Assembly: GCA_035235625.1 (NCBI GenBank)
Contig: CP141140.1
Span: 40,481,351 to 40,545,350, forward strand
DNA length: 64,000 bases
Direction: 5' to 3'
Source of the DNA: Saururus chinensis
Lineage: Eukaryota; Streptophyta; Magnoliopsida; Piperales; Saururaceae
Shown here: positions 22,868 to 34,390 of the stretch, piece after piece
How positions within the stretch are numbered: the stretch's first letter is position 1
Layout: each line of letters begins with the position of its first letter
Made by a program: the position numbers and the translations under genes
The notes under the pieces: generated by a model
Database searches by the model: none
Told to the model about the DNA's origin: nothing
What the model saw: only the letters and a program-made list of their open reading frames with translations

Positions 22868-24800
22868 ATGGATGATTTAAACAATTTAATGAATGAAGAT
22901 GGGGACTTGCAAAATCATATGAACAGATCTCTTTTGATTGCTAGACAAAATTTATTATATTGGAAGAATACAATGAGAGCATTTATACAAGCGCTTGATG
23001 AGAATGCCTGGAAAGCAATTGTTAAAAGCTGGAGTCCTCCAATGAGAAAAGATGAGGATGGTAACTCAATTCTAAAAGATGAAATTGATTGGGATGGAAA
23101 TGGGATTATACTTACTAATCAAAATAGTAAAGATCTTACTGCTTTATTTAATGTTGTAGAAAAATCACAATATAGGTTAATATCTAATTGTGTATCTGCC
23201 AAAGTTGCTTGGGAGAAATTGGTGAAACATAATAAAGGAAATGAGGTAGTGAAGGTATCTAGGCTTCAAATGTTGACTCTAGAGTTTGAACACATAATAA
23301 TGAGTGAAGAAGAAACAATTTCTTAATATTATGATAAAATTTCAAACATAGTCAACATGTGTGATAAACTAGGAGAGCTTATTCCTGAATACCTTGTTAT
23401 GAGAAAACTTTTAAGTCCCTTAGCCTCAAAATTTAAAATTAAGGTCGCTATTAATTCATAAAAGAAAATTGACACTTTAGAGATAGAGGGGTTGGTTGGG
23501 AACCTTAAAACCTTTGAGATGTAAAAAGAGTCCTATGAGAATAAAAATGAGATGGTTGACAAGTCTAAGGGAAAATAGAATGCCCAAAAGTATCTAAAAG
23601 AACTTTCAAGAAAAATAAAGTTTTAAATACCTTAGATAAATTTAAACAAACTAAAAATGATGAAGAACTAATTCTTTTACTAGCTAAGAACTTCAGGAAA
23701 TTTATGAAACTCGGAACTTTAGATTTGGGAATAATGGACAAACTTCTGGAAGAAACAAGGGGCAAAAAGAGATGGAAGGCTTACAAAACAAGATAAGAAG
23801 AATTTGAAGTGCTTTAAATGTGGTAAGTTAGTTTGTTGTTGATTGTCCTAACTTAAATTTTGATAATTCTTTTGATGAGAAGCACAAAAAGAAAAAAAAA
23901 GGTTTTATTATAAGAAAACTTACTCGAGTGAGGGCTCTTCTAAAGAAGAAGAACTGTGCAACTATACTACCTTCCATGCAAATGTAAAAGATGATAGTTC
24001 AAAAGAAGATTCTCATAAGTCCACTTGTCCAAAAGAGAACTTAGAGTTTGACGTTAATTCTAATGAGTTTAAGGGATTCCTCCAACAACTATTAACTTTG
24101 ACTAAGAAAACCAAAAGTCTTAAGAGAGAGTTGAAGAAGAAAGAAGATGGACTAGTTGTATATTCTAAATAGATTAATTGGTTAGTGGAGTTGAATATCA
24201 AACTTGAAAGATAAATGAATATCCTTAAGCAAGACCTATAGAGTAAGAAATAAAAATCTAGTGCTCTCAATAAAGAACTCATGTGCTTTAAAGAGAAATT
24301 AGATGGGTTTAAGAGTAGGAAGAAGAAGTTGGAGATTATTCTTAGCTTAGGTTGAATAAACCAAATAAGTTTAGGTTTGAGAAATCGTTTGTCTACTTGC
24401 TTAGAAAAACCTACTATTTTTGTGAAGGAAAAAGAAAGTGTGAAAGAACCTAAGATAGTGTCTAACCCACCTAGGTTTAGAGTGAAAGGATGAATGATAT
24501 ATTCTAGCATGGTGGGTGTGTATACCATTTGCCATAGTGACATGCATGTTAGAAGAGAATGTCCTAAAAACTTCCCTTTCAAACTTAGGTCAAAGAAGAA
24601 TGAGAAGAAGAAGCACATTACCTCCTCTTCCCTTAACCTATGCCACCAACTGTGTGAGAAGAAGATGAAGATAGTGTGGGTGAAAAATGTTGATCTTCAA
24701 GCCTTTAAGGATCAATTGGATAATGGAAGGAAGTCAACTTTGGGTTGCCTTTGGATTGGTTGGCTAGACAAGGCTAAGGAGTCTTACATTTCTAAGTAGG
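22868..24800 (+). pseudogene. SIRE-like Ty1/copia gag relic
   Basis: Gag forms the virus-like particle of the retroelement. The 152-codon frame at 22868-23326 begins with ATG and shows WKNTMRAFIQALDENAWKAI, then SRLQMLTLEFE, as in the SIRE/Maximus gag family. After a stop the same protein continues in pieces (YYDKISNIVN, LGNLKTFEM-like) to a Lys/Glu-rich coiled-coil-like region at about 23900-24350. A C-terminal part with a Cys/His pattern and KIVWVKN lies at 24494-24799. A zinc-knuckle start (CFKCG) is seen near 23812. There are many in-frame stops. No protease, integrase or RT follows. Confidence 0.75.
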
Positions 24801-25627
24801 AGATTTTATTTTTTCCATGATTTAATTCTTTCAATCTTTTGGACACATGTTTTAGTTTTTATCTCATTTTTGTTTTCTTTTCATGTCTTCTTATTCATTT
24901 GTTTTGAATGAAAAAAAATACAATATGATAAAAAACATAAAAAATTAGTGTAGCTTTTGCTTGATTATGCAATTAGCTTTATTTAGGTTTTTTATGAAGT
25001 TCTGCTCTTGAGATATTTTGAAATTAATTTTATTTTAAGCTAAAAAGCAATATGATTAGCAATCAAATATACCTTAACTAAGAAAATGATACAGCAAGGA
25101 GAGTGAAGATCAAATTGATTTTCTTTAGCTTGATATTGCAATTCTCTAATTTTGAAAACTTGCACACATCATGTTGCGACTTAAGCTATTTTTAAGAATG
25201 AATGTCAAGAGAAAATTCTCAAGCAAAAGTTAACTTGGGCATTTGGATTTTAGTAGAGTCTAGTTGATCAAATTAGAGGAACTTTGGCATATTTTCTATT
25301 TAGAATTCAAAGAAAATAATATTTTATGTAATGTAATTCAATGTTTATAAGCCATATCTACTTCAATATCTCTTTATATAATAGACTTGTTCTTGTAAAA
25401 ATAACGGAAAAGCTAATGTGAAGCACCCATCCACTTAGACAAAAAAAAATAGGAAAGAAAATGGATGAAAAAAATGACAAGTGAAAATAAATATTATCAA
25501 GTAGAGAGGATTTAGAAAAGGCCAAGCTCAAGAAAAATAATTTGAGAAAAAATATTATAACTGCGAAAAATTTATGGGCATGTTGATTATGAGCTTCTAA
25601 TTGTTTTCTATTATTTTATGAAAATCA
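24801..25627. other. AT-rich stretch, nothing recognised
   Basis: No frame above 60 codons with family similarity, no LTR ends and no clear repeats are seen. It could be a decayed continuation of the SIRE-like element, but no pol motif supports that. Confidence 0.5.
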
Positions 25628-27474
25628 TGTACAATGTGAGTGTTCCAATTACACTTAACCCAAGAGGGTCAGGGGTAATTATATAATTTTAGTTAAATTT
25701 TAAGGGGTTTCAAATGATGAAATTCCTATACTTGGTTGGAGTTCGAAGTAACGAGCTCAATGAATCAAAGAACATGCGAAACAGAGGTCGAGAACGAAAG
25801 TTATGACCTCGGGAAGTGTACCACATAGGCAGGACTCACTTGAATAATGCGAGATAACCTACCCATGTGTGGTCTAGTTTCGAAAGGCTCATTGATATGA
25901 GTATATCAATACTAAGAACACGCGATTCTGACTTCGGGGTGGGAGGATATCGTGTTTTTAAATTTTGAAAAAGAAGAAAGAAAAATAAATGTGGTGACAT
26001 GTTAGAAATCTGACAAGCGTCATAGGTGCACATCAGAAATCTGACACATGTCAGGCACATTTGTTAGAAGATTGTCAGGTATAAGATGCGCATCACTCCC
26101 CTTTCTATATATAAACCCGTCATTCTTCATTTTTAGTAACATTTTGAAACTTCTTTTCTTTGTTTCTTACTCGCTTTAAATATGATTTGTGTCGTTCAAA
26201 AGACATTTTTAGCTAATTCAAGGGTTTTCTACGCAATATATGTGTCCATTCAACGAGCTGGCGACATTACAAAGGAGAAAGACCACGGGACAAGAGGAGA
26301 CTCTGCCCGTCACCCGTGAGCCTCGAGAGGAGTTTCTGGAGTCATTCTGAGTCCATTTTCTTCCGTTCAAAAGGCATTCTTAGCTAATTCAAGGGTGTTC
26401 TATGTAATAGAAGAGTTCATTCCTCGAGTTAGTATCTCTATAAGGGGGAAACACCCTGGGGCAAGAGGAGACTCTGCCTGTCACACTCTAGCCCTGAGGA
26501 AAGAGAAGTGTCCTGGAATAAGGGGTGGTTCAGTCTTGGGTCCACAAGAGAAGTGGTCTTGAGTAGGGGAGGCCCTATCCTCCATCGAAGGTCCACACAA
26601 TGAGAAAAACATCCCCGGGTCTAGGGTAGGTTCTATCCATAGCCTACGGGGACGGAAAGAGAAAAGTGTATTCGGGTAGGGAAGGTTCTGTCCACCACCT
26701 ACGGGCATGGGAAGTGTGAAGTGTCCCAGGTTAAGGGGAAATTTTGTCTGCCACCTATAGGCATGGGAAGTGTGAAGTGTCTTGGGTTAAGGGGAATTTT
26801 TGTTCATAGCCTATGGGCACGGAAAGAAGAAAGTGTCTCAGGGAAGGGGAGGTTTTGTCCACCACCTTCAGACGTAAAGAGAAAGATGTTCTGAAGTTAG
26901 AAGAGGTTTTGCCCTCCATCTCCGAACCTGAAAGGAAGTACGCCTTGACGAAATGAGGAACTCTAAACATCGCTACTTTCAGAATTATAGGGGAGTGAGC
27001 TTTTCTGACCGTCTAATTTAATATGATTATTAATATACATGATATGCATTGATCTAAAATATACTGATTCAATCTACTTTGATATAATTTGTTTTGATCT
27101 TATATGCTTCAAAATATTCTGTGGTAATTGGATATGATCCCATCTATTCCGTTGTGTATTATATTCCACTCTATAATATAGTGGCATGTGTGATTCTTCT
27201 AGGGTTTTGATTCTATTGATTTATGAGCTTTCGTTTGACTCCGATGTTTTAAGAGATCTTTGTTTGATTCTGAATAATTTATTCAGATATATGAATATAT
27301 GTATTTTAATATATATGATTTTTTGATGCGTGATGCATGTAATAGCCAATAGGCAAAACTATGTTCGGATCCGATCGTATTGGAATAACATTGTGCATAG
27401 CATCCAATACATACATAAGCAACTAACGATACAATAACGTTGGCCCAATCCAAATTAGTTATAAAATTAGGTTT
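25628..27474 (+). mobile_element. Third LTR of the LARD family, 3' truncated
   Basis: It begins TGTACAATGTGAGTGTTCC and follows the LARD LTR in order: gggtnaggggtaattatataattttagtt, ggaagtgtaccacat, the tctatatataaac TATA-like site, the minisatellite, and the ggatccgatcgtattggaataac block. Similarity ends at about 27474, roughly 200 bp before the expected LTR end. It is clearly more diverged than the other two copies, so it is an older solo or truncated LTR. Confidence 0.8.
26455..26950 (+). repeat. Minisatellite of the third LTR, about 9 units
   Basis: Nine diverged units of the gggtaaggggaggttctgtccaccacctacgggc type occur. More units than in either LARD LTR, with weaker hairpin arms. Confidence 0.75.
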
Positions 27475-27682
27475 TTTCTGCTCCAATGTTGAATGGAAAA
27501 GAATGTCACTGGGGCCACACCTTAACCTCTGAGGAGTGCCTAGACGCCATGGACTTTTTCGAAGGTAAGGCACACCTATGCTCATGGGGCACAAGATCAA
27601 ACAGGTAAGAGTAGGTCCATGGTACAACTTACCTGAGCGCGCAAACATAAAGACCCACACATAAGGGTTCATACAGTTGCCC

Positions 27683-27800
27683 ACCATAATGGGTCTTATA
27701 GTGCCAGTGCCACTCTTGGGTGGAATCATATAGTGCCACTTGGGTAGAAACATACAGTACCACTCTTGGGCAGAATCATACAATGTCACTATCAGGCAGA
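27683..27800. repeat. About 33-bp tandem array, 4 units
   Basis: The unit is roughly atagtgccactcttgggtggaatcat, repeated four times with substitutions. Confidence 0.75.
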
Positions 27801-27802
27801 AA

Positions 27803-28060
27803 TCATACAACGCTCTCAATAGAGCACCAAACATCTGGGCTTAATATAGCACACATACCAAATCAAAAATATATATCACTCTCAATAGTGCATCAAACGT
27901 CTGGGCTTATACAGCACATAGACCAAATCGAAAACATATGTTGCTCTCAATAGAGCATCAAACGTCTGGGCTTATACAACACACAGACTAAATTAGAAAC
28001 ATACATCGCTCTCAACAGAGCATCAGACGTCTAGTGCTCTATACAACACACAGATAACAT
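27803..28060. repeat. 65-bp tandem array, 4 units with hairpin core
   Basis: The core motif gctctcaatagagc starts at about 27812, 27877, 27942 and 28008, giving a 65-bp period. GCTCT-caat-AGAGC is a perfect hairpin in units 1 and 3; units 2 and 4 carry changes. Each core is followed by atcaaacgtctgggctta. Confidence 0.85.
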
Positions 28061-28786
28061 CCCGCAGGATAAACACCATGGCAAGACATGAGAAATACTC
28101 AGCCAACTCATTATCGGCTAGCACAAACACGGAACTTAATCAGTCGAACCCTCAGGTCTCAAACTCACAATGCCATCATTAGTTGTGCTTATAATTCAAG
28201 TTTGAATTAAGTAATTTATGCGGTACAATTATGCCACACAAACTCTCAAGCATATTGTGCTCCACTTATCAAATTGAAGCTGAGTCGATCTGAAACCCTA
28301 GTTCATTAGGGCAGCAGACTTCACTTAATCCGTCCATCTTATAACATAACTCACCATACACCAAAATCATTATCGTCTTACAATCTCCGCCATCTACCTT
28401 ATGGCCAAAACATCTTACTCGCAAGTCCATAGACTGAGCTCCTTAGAGCCAACCCCAGTTATCATCCTCTTACATATACCTCACTTATTATACTTATTTT
28501 TCACTTCATAATTTGCACGTTATGCTTGTACAATTATGCACACTCTTACTGTCTGACAACCCCCCAAACATATGATCCAACCCAAACTAATCCTTGCTAG
28601 TCAATCTTATACTCTGCCGTCCATCATATGCTTACACATCCATATCCAAATCCATACCAAACACTATCACTTCTTACCATCCATAACCCATACCTTTGCA
28701 CACATGCACATACACATATCCATAGCATAGACAAATAGCCATCATACATACGTATGTATATCACACATATGTATAACATACACATA

Positions 28787-29262
28787 CTGTCATACATACG
28801 TAGCTTACAAACATGCTCATTAGCCATCACTAGCGCATACATACACATACGAAGCTTACCAACAAACACGCCAGCCATCACTAGCACATACTCTATCAAC
28901 ATATGAAGCTTACTAACAAATACGCTAGCCATCACTAGCACATACATACACATATGAAGACTGCTAACAAACACGCTAGCCATCACTAGCACATAATACA
29001 CATCCATATATACTTCAAACATGCACGCTAGCCATCACTAGCACATGCATAATCCATACATACGTCAAGCATACATGCTAGCCATCACTAGCACATACAT
29101 ATACATCCATACATACTTCAAACATGCATGCTAGCCATCACTAGCAGATACATACAGATATGAAGCCTACCAACAAATACGCTAGCCATCACTAGCACAT
29201 GCATACACATATGAAGCTTACAACATACACACTAGCTATCACTAGCACATACATACATCCAT
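28787..29262. repeat. 51-bp tandem array, 9 units with GCTAG/CTAGC hairpin
   Basis: gccatcactagc recurs at about 28822, 28873, 28927, 28978, 29031, 29081, 29133, 29183 and 29234. The core GCTAG-ccatca-CTAGC forms a short hairpin in most units. Between cores lie acatacatacacatatgaagctta-type spacers. Confidence 0.85.
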
Positions 29263-29340
29263 CATACTTACAACTAACATGCATGTCATATGCATTTCAA
29301 CATGGCATAATTCATCCTCTTATTTTTTATATTAAAAATA

Positions 29341-31559
29341 TTTTTTTGAAATTTATAAAAGATCAATACATGTAGGCCAATATAATTTACACAATTACAC
29401 TACATCCATCATCTACGATATAGCCTTCTATGGTCTTCTATGATCCACAATATAACCTTTTATGGTTATAATGCTATAAGAAAAGTAATATAATAATATA
29501 ATATATTTTCATGTGTAAAAAAGGGTTCACATCCACTTCAGTGCTTACCAAGCGTATCCATAGTCATCGAGACGACCTTCCACACATCCATGCATGATGG
29601 GTATATTTCGGGCCATATTCACATATGGTTCGGCCCCTATAGTACCTCTAATCATATATATTGTTTATATCATTATTACTTAGGAGTTACATTACATTGA
29701 TGAAGTTCAGCCACATGTGGGGGGGGTTGCCAAATCCCAACCACATAAAAAATAATTAACATGTTGCAAAGACAGATTAAACTTCTGGTCAAACCTCATA
29801 GAAGGGTTGAAAGGCCTTCCTATTTTAGGGGCAAGCAGTTACTTCCGGGAAAAGCACTCTGAGATATGTCAACAAGCACCTTGAAGCTGTATAGCTCATG
29901 CATTGACAACTCAGCCATAGCAAACGGGGGGGGGGGGGGGGGGGGGGGGGAATTCAGGTAACTCATCAGGTGTTGCAAATAAGTGGCATCAGTCCTCAAC
30001 TATATGCATATGCAAAGTTGACACTGAAGAACCAACTCAGCAACTCTATAGTTATGCACCAATGCGATTGACCACCAAAGTAAAAACACTTTTTATCAAT
30101 CTTTTTTAACCCACCCTAGCCACTGGTACACTTTAAAAAGAGGACCAGGTTGTTAAGGCTACCGCAATATCATACCAAAACCTTTTCATAATCAAGTGCA
30201 TTAGCAATGAGAAAAGTATAAGACGTTCATATACACCACTTAACCTTTCTCAATCAAAACTTGTCTGCTATAAATGTCCAAATGTACTAGGTACTGTGGG
30301 AATATAACACAAAATCAAGACATCAGTCTAATAGCAAAGAAAAAGAGAATAGCCAAATGAGCCCATACTATGACATTTATTTAGCAATTCAATATAAAAA
30401 CTCGAGTACAATTCTATCTTCAATGCTTCTGCCAACCAAAGCCAATGTGTAGACCTCAAAACATAATTGAATACTAATCTCAACTGAAAAATGGACAATT
30501 TGCTAGAGCTTCTGGAACCACAAGCATTGGAGCTAACTCTGCAAGTTAGCAACATTGAAATAACATTTTTAGCTTGGTTTGAAATACGTTATAGATGGTG
30601 TCACCCAGATCAATGAACAATAATTTCAAAATCCAAACACCCATGAGATAATTGCAACCATTTTTTTTTCATTTCACAATTTCATGTTCATGAAATCTAG
30701 AACTAACATCTGTTGCTACCTACCATAAAAATAAAAGTAAAGATCACAACAACTAGCCGAAGATACCAGACTCCACATCGTGTCCGTTTTGAATTAAAAT
30801 CCAACAAAGACTATTATATGGTATGTATAAAGGACAAGATAGGCTCATGTACCATTGTAAAATGAAGTAATACTTGTTTTACATTGGTAATTATTCAATC
30901 TCTACACTCGTTAATCAATATGTTTACAAATTAAATATCAACGGATTAGTTTAGAATCATCAAGAAGGCTAAAAGGCCACGAGTTCATACAAGTGAGTCA
31001 TGAAATATTTACAGCGTTCATTATCAAGAGACCACAACACTTCTCATATTATTTGTTCAATTCACTAAGTTCATTTTTTCCAAGAATCGACCGAACTGAA
31101 ATTTTTAATTGTAGACCCAAGCTGAAAGATGTTGGGAACTTTGAACCAAAATGAATCAAGATTCGTACCTAAGAACTGTTGAAAATAATGTTTCAAATTC
31201 ATCAAGAACCAGAGATATGTACGCGGAAACCAGATTTTGACTTTGTTATGGGCTCCGCTAGGTTGTTTGGTTTCTGATTTTTTAATGTTCGATTTTTGTA
31301 ATTTTTTTATCTAAGTTATTGACAATCTTTGGCAAATCCACCAAAATATGTACATAAAATAATTTGAATATGAGTATTTTGTTATTATCATAGGCAAATA
31401 AGTAATATGGTTAGAATAAATTTTGTTATTTCACATATAAATTAGCTTTGGCCAAACTTTTGTTCATGGTTGTTATTCCCTGTTTTGGATTGTCCGAAAG
31501 AACAACAAAAAATTTGATTTTTTGGCTCTTTTTATGTACAGCTTTTACGTTCTAAATAA
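29341..31559. other. AT-rich stretch without recognisable genes
   Basis: Frames are short; the 75-codon reverse frame at 30328-30555 matches nothing I know. A reverse-strand stretch at about 29800-29925 reads open but without motifs. The only notable item is a 25-base G run, listed separately. Confidence 0.5.
29926..29950 (+). repeat. Homopolymer of 25 G
   Basis: An uninterrupted run of G, followed by aattcaggtaac. It is unusual in otherwise AT-rich flanks. It may be a true poly-G tract or a sequencing/cloning artefact. Confidence 0.95.
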
Positions 31560-31630
31560 TACTTCCTTCTCCATCCCATATTAAGTGTTCTAAAACCAAA
31601 TACAACAATTAATATAAGATAGAGGGAATA
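31560..31630. mobile_element. Very short Stowaway-like MITE
   Basis: About 71 bp flanked by TA on both sides. The left arm ctccatcccatattaagtgttc and the reverse complement of the right arm agree at 17 of 22 positions and resemble the CTCCCTCCGTCCCATA start of plant Stowaway elements. The element is almost entirely terminal inverted repeat. A related single end, tactccctttgtctcatatt, lies at about 32661 without a visible partner. Confidence 0.6.
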
Positions 31631-32491
31631 TCTATCAAGCATACATAATAAACGTTTCATTCTTAGCTTTTTTTTTCCCCTAAGTTCATTCCTAACCCTG
31701 CTTTCCATTTGCTAGTCCCCTAAATGGACCCATATAATGGCTAAAAGTTTTTATTTTTTTAAGGTAATATCCGACCTCGATCTGGTGGCTGACCCCCTAA
31801 GCAACACTATCCATCTGTATAAAGTAGAGTTTGACCACCGAGAATATCTAGATTTCATGCATGCCCTTGTACCGAACTATGGATGATCACTTGCCAATCC
31901 ATAGGCTATGGGTTTCACAAAGGTCTTAAAAGAGTGGTTCATATGTCTCAAGGAGATTAAACAAATCTCATATAAGTTTAAACATGGATGAATCAGCATA
32001 AGCTGCTTTTAAAAGAGTGAGTTAGCTCATTTGTCTGCCATCTAAATATCAGATATTTTAACCCTTCAAATTTTAAGCATTTAGGTCGGGTTATATTGTT
32101 GTTTGATTTAGATCCGTTCTTGCAAGAATCAAACCAAACCAAACTAACCAAGGAATTGAATAGGAACCATGTAAGGAACTAGTGTTGTTAGAACCGAAAC
32201 AAAACAATATAAAGCTAAAACCAAACTTCAAATAGGTTCAAAAGCGGTTCACATGAACTTCTCTTCCCTCCTCAATGCTGGCCTCCTTTCCCCTATATGT
32301 TAATCCTTTAAATTTTAGTTGGATAAGTAAAGATAAATAATTAATCTATAGTAAGATATTAAAAATAAAAATTCATTTATAGTACATAGATAAACATAAA
32401 TTATAACGCACCTAAATACCACCAATTCATAAAATATAATTTAATTACAAGATCAAGCTCGTACACACATAGATAGTTTCACTAGAAAAGA

Positions 32492-32494
<3 letters not shown>

Positions 32495-32537
<43 letters not shown>
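32495..32537. repeat. (TA)n microsatellite
   Basis: About 21 perfect TA units, followed by tgtttgtgtgtatatg. Confidence 0.97.
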
Positions 32538-32540
<3 letters not shown>

Positions 32541-32883
32541 TGTGTGTATATGTATAAAATAAAAAAGATGTAAGTTCAACTTTCATGTTCAATCCGTCTT
32601 TCTAAAATTTCCCCATTGACCCCTCATTTTTTTGTTTATTCTTCTCTTTTATTAATTTTAATACTCCCTTTGTCTCATATTAATAGCTACATTTGAAAAA
32701 TAATAATTTTTATTAAATGGTGACATCCACATATAAGAGAAAAAAAATAAGAGGAAAATTATACAAATAATATTGAAAAAAAATACCCAAATAATGGAGA
32801 GAAAATATATTTTCCATAATAGTGTTTCTTTTTGCCATGCAGTTGCTAACATGCATGGCTTTTAAAAAAAAGGATCATGATTT

Positions 32884-33056
32884 TATTCCTTATATTCCTT
32901 CTATAGGACAAAATCAACTTAAAGGGTGATTTCATGGGTTAAAAGATGAAATCGTTCTAAAAGGGTGATTTCATCCTTTAAAAGGATGAAACTTAGTCAC
33001 TTAGTAGAAATTTCATATTTTCTACTGATTTTGTCCTTTTAAAGGATGAAATGAAA
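32884..33056. repeat. Cluster of inverted AAAGGATGAAA repeats
   Basis: Contains a near-perfect palindrome at 32969-32991 (tttcatccttt-a-aaaggatgaaa) plus further copies of gtgatttcat and ccttttaaaggatgaaat. The outer parts (cttctataggacaaaatc, and gattttgtcctttt near 33030) are also inverted to each other. It looks like a small foldback or MITE. Confidence 0.6.
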
Positions 33057-33581
33057 CCTAAATTTTATTTTTAAATATTTATTTAACACCAAAACAAACC
33101 CCTATGAAAACAAATATAAAAGAATTGGAAAATCATAGATTGAGTAACTAGAAAGTCTATAATACACCTTTGAATTAGATAAAATATTCCTAAAAAGTTT
33201 GGTATACAAAAGAGGTTTATACTTTATACATAAAAATGTATCATAACAACTCTAATGAACTCTACCTCTCTTGCCCCTACGACCTCAACCCTGACCATGC
33301 CCTTGGCCATGAAGTTGCTCCACTAGGTCCTCCTAGCCCTCGTAAATAATGGATGACCCATCCAAACATGCCTATGAAGATAATGGGATCGAATCTACAT
33401 GAGTTGCATCCTATCATTTAGTATAAACTCTCAAAATAATCAGCATCTCAACTGGTTAAGGATGGGCTGGATCTAGAGAATCCAGAGATGATGGACGTGG
33501 ACTATCATGTGAAGCTGAAGCTCCTATAAATGAAGGAGGAGATAAGTTTGCTGCAAATGAAGAAGTAATATTCGTGTATGA

Positions 33582-34390
33582 TGTAAGATCTTGTAATTCT
33601 TGTTTTCCAATTGTCTTATTTGTAGTTGACTTGTAGAAATTTAAGGAGTTTAACCCTTTATCTTTAAGAGTTAGATAACTATCTAATATGTTAAATTTAG
33701 GGTTGAGGCTTGTATGATTAGAAACTAAATCGAAAGAGCTTCAAAATGCCACCAAGAATACATAAATTGGAATTTGGATGAGTAAGATATGACCTGTCAA
33801 AGTTGTACTATATGCATTTTATCTGATTACCCGATTTAGACCTAAACTTTATGCATTTTATTTAGCCTTTTGGGCTCATTTAAATTGATTTAGGGAAGAG
33901 TAATTTAAGAGTCAATTTAGGTAGTCTAAGGTTGGTTTAGTAGCCCACACCCTAGGAGAATTAGGAAGCCTTTATAAATAAGTCATAAGAGCTTTAATAG
34001 AGAGTTTTGAAGCTTTTTAGATTTGGCTGAGAATTTGTGGTGCCTTAACCTTCTTCAAGGTGAGTAATTTGATTATTTTCTCTTTTATCATTTAATACTT
34101 AATAGGGAATTGAAGGTTCTTCATGCTTAATTATAATTCTCATGTCTTCTTTTAAAACCCGAATTTCATTATTTCATGCCTATATCTAATGAAAAACCAC
34201 AATTTTATTGAATAGGGATCCTTTGATTTAAGAAGAATTTAGAAATTTCTCTGTCCTAGAGGTAAGGGTATTTTTACGATGTTTTACTTGCATTACAACC
34301 ATGTTTATGGGTAAAATCATGTTCTTAAATAATGGATATGACTTGAATCATTTTTAGACTATGTTTTTAATTCCCAATTATGTTTTAAAT
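33582..34390 (+). mobile_element. LTR-like insertion in the PMD pseudogene, truncated
   Basis: PMD similarity is interrupted here. The left end tgtaagatcttgtaattctt matches the start of the larger LTR at 35587 (tgtaagatctcttaattctt). It has a TATA-like cctttataaataag at about 33970 and a leader-like stretch, but ends without a recognisable LTR 3' end near 34390. It is read as a 5' portion of a related LTR. Confidence 0.5.

Larger units (their letters stand above)
27475..29340. repeat. Unclassified repeat block with three tandem arrays
   Basis: Composition changes sharply at 27475. The block contains three different tandem arrays (27683-27800, 27803-28060, 28787-29262) joined by C/A-rich DNA. 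Array-rich LTRs of this style are known in plant gypsy elements, but no LTR ends, primer site or protein was found, so the class is open. Frames across it (for example 28624-29022 reverse) are products of the repeats. Confidence 0.6.

Noticed and set aside
24013..24618. A reverse 201-codon Phe/Leu/Ser-rich frame.
   Set aside because: It is antisense to the Lys/Glu-rich part of the SIRE-like gag, and its composition is explained by that.
28624..29022. A reverse 132-codon frame with repeated LVMASVFVSKLHM-type segments, looking like a membrane or repeat protein.
   Set aside because: It runs partly through the 51-bp array, whose length is a multiple of three, so the repeated peptide is a by-product of the DNA repeat.
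28787..29262. CRISPR-like array with regular repeats.
   Set aside because: The spacers are themselves related copies, the genome is a plant, and there are no cas genes. It is an ordinary tandem repeat.
32661..32830. A second Stowaway-like element starting tactccctttgtctc.
   Set aside because: Only one terminus could be matched. No inverted partner was found within several hundred bases.
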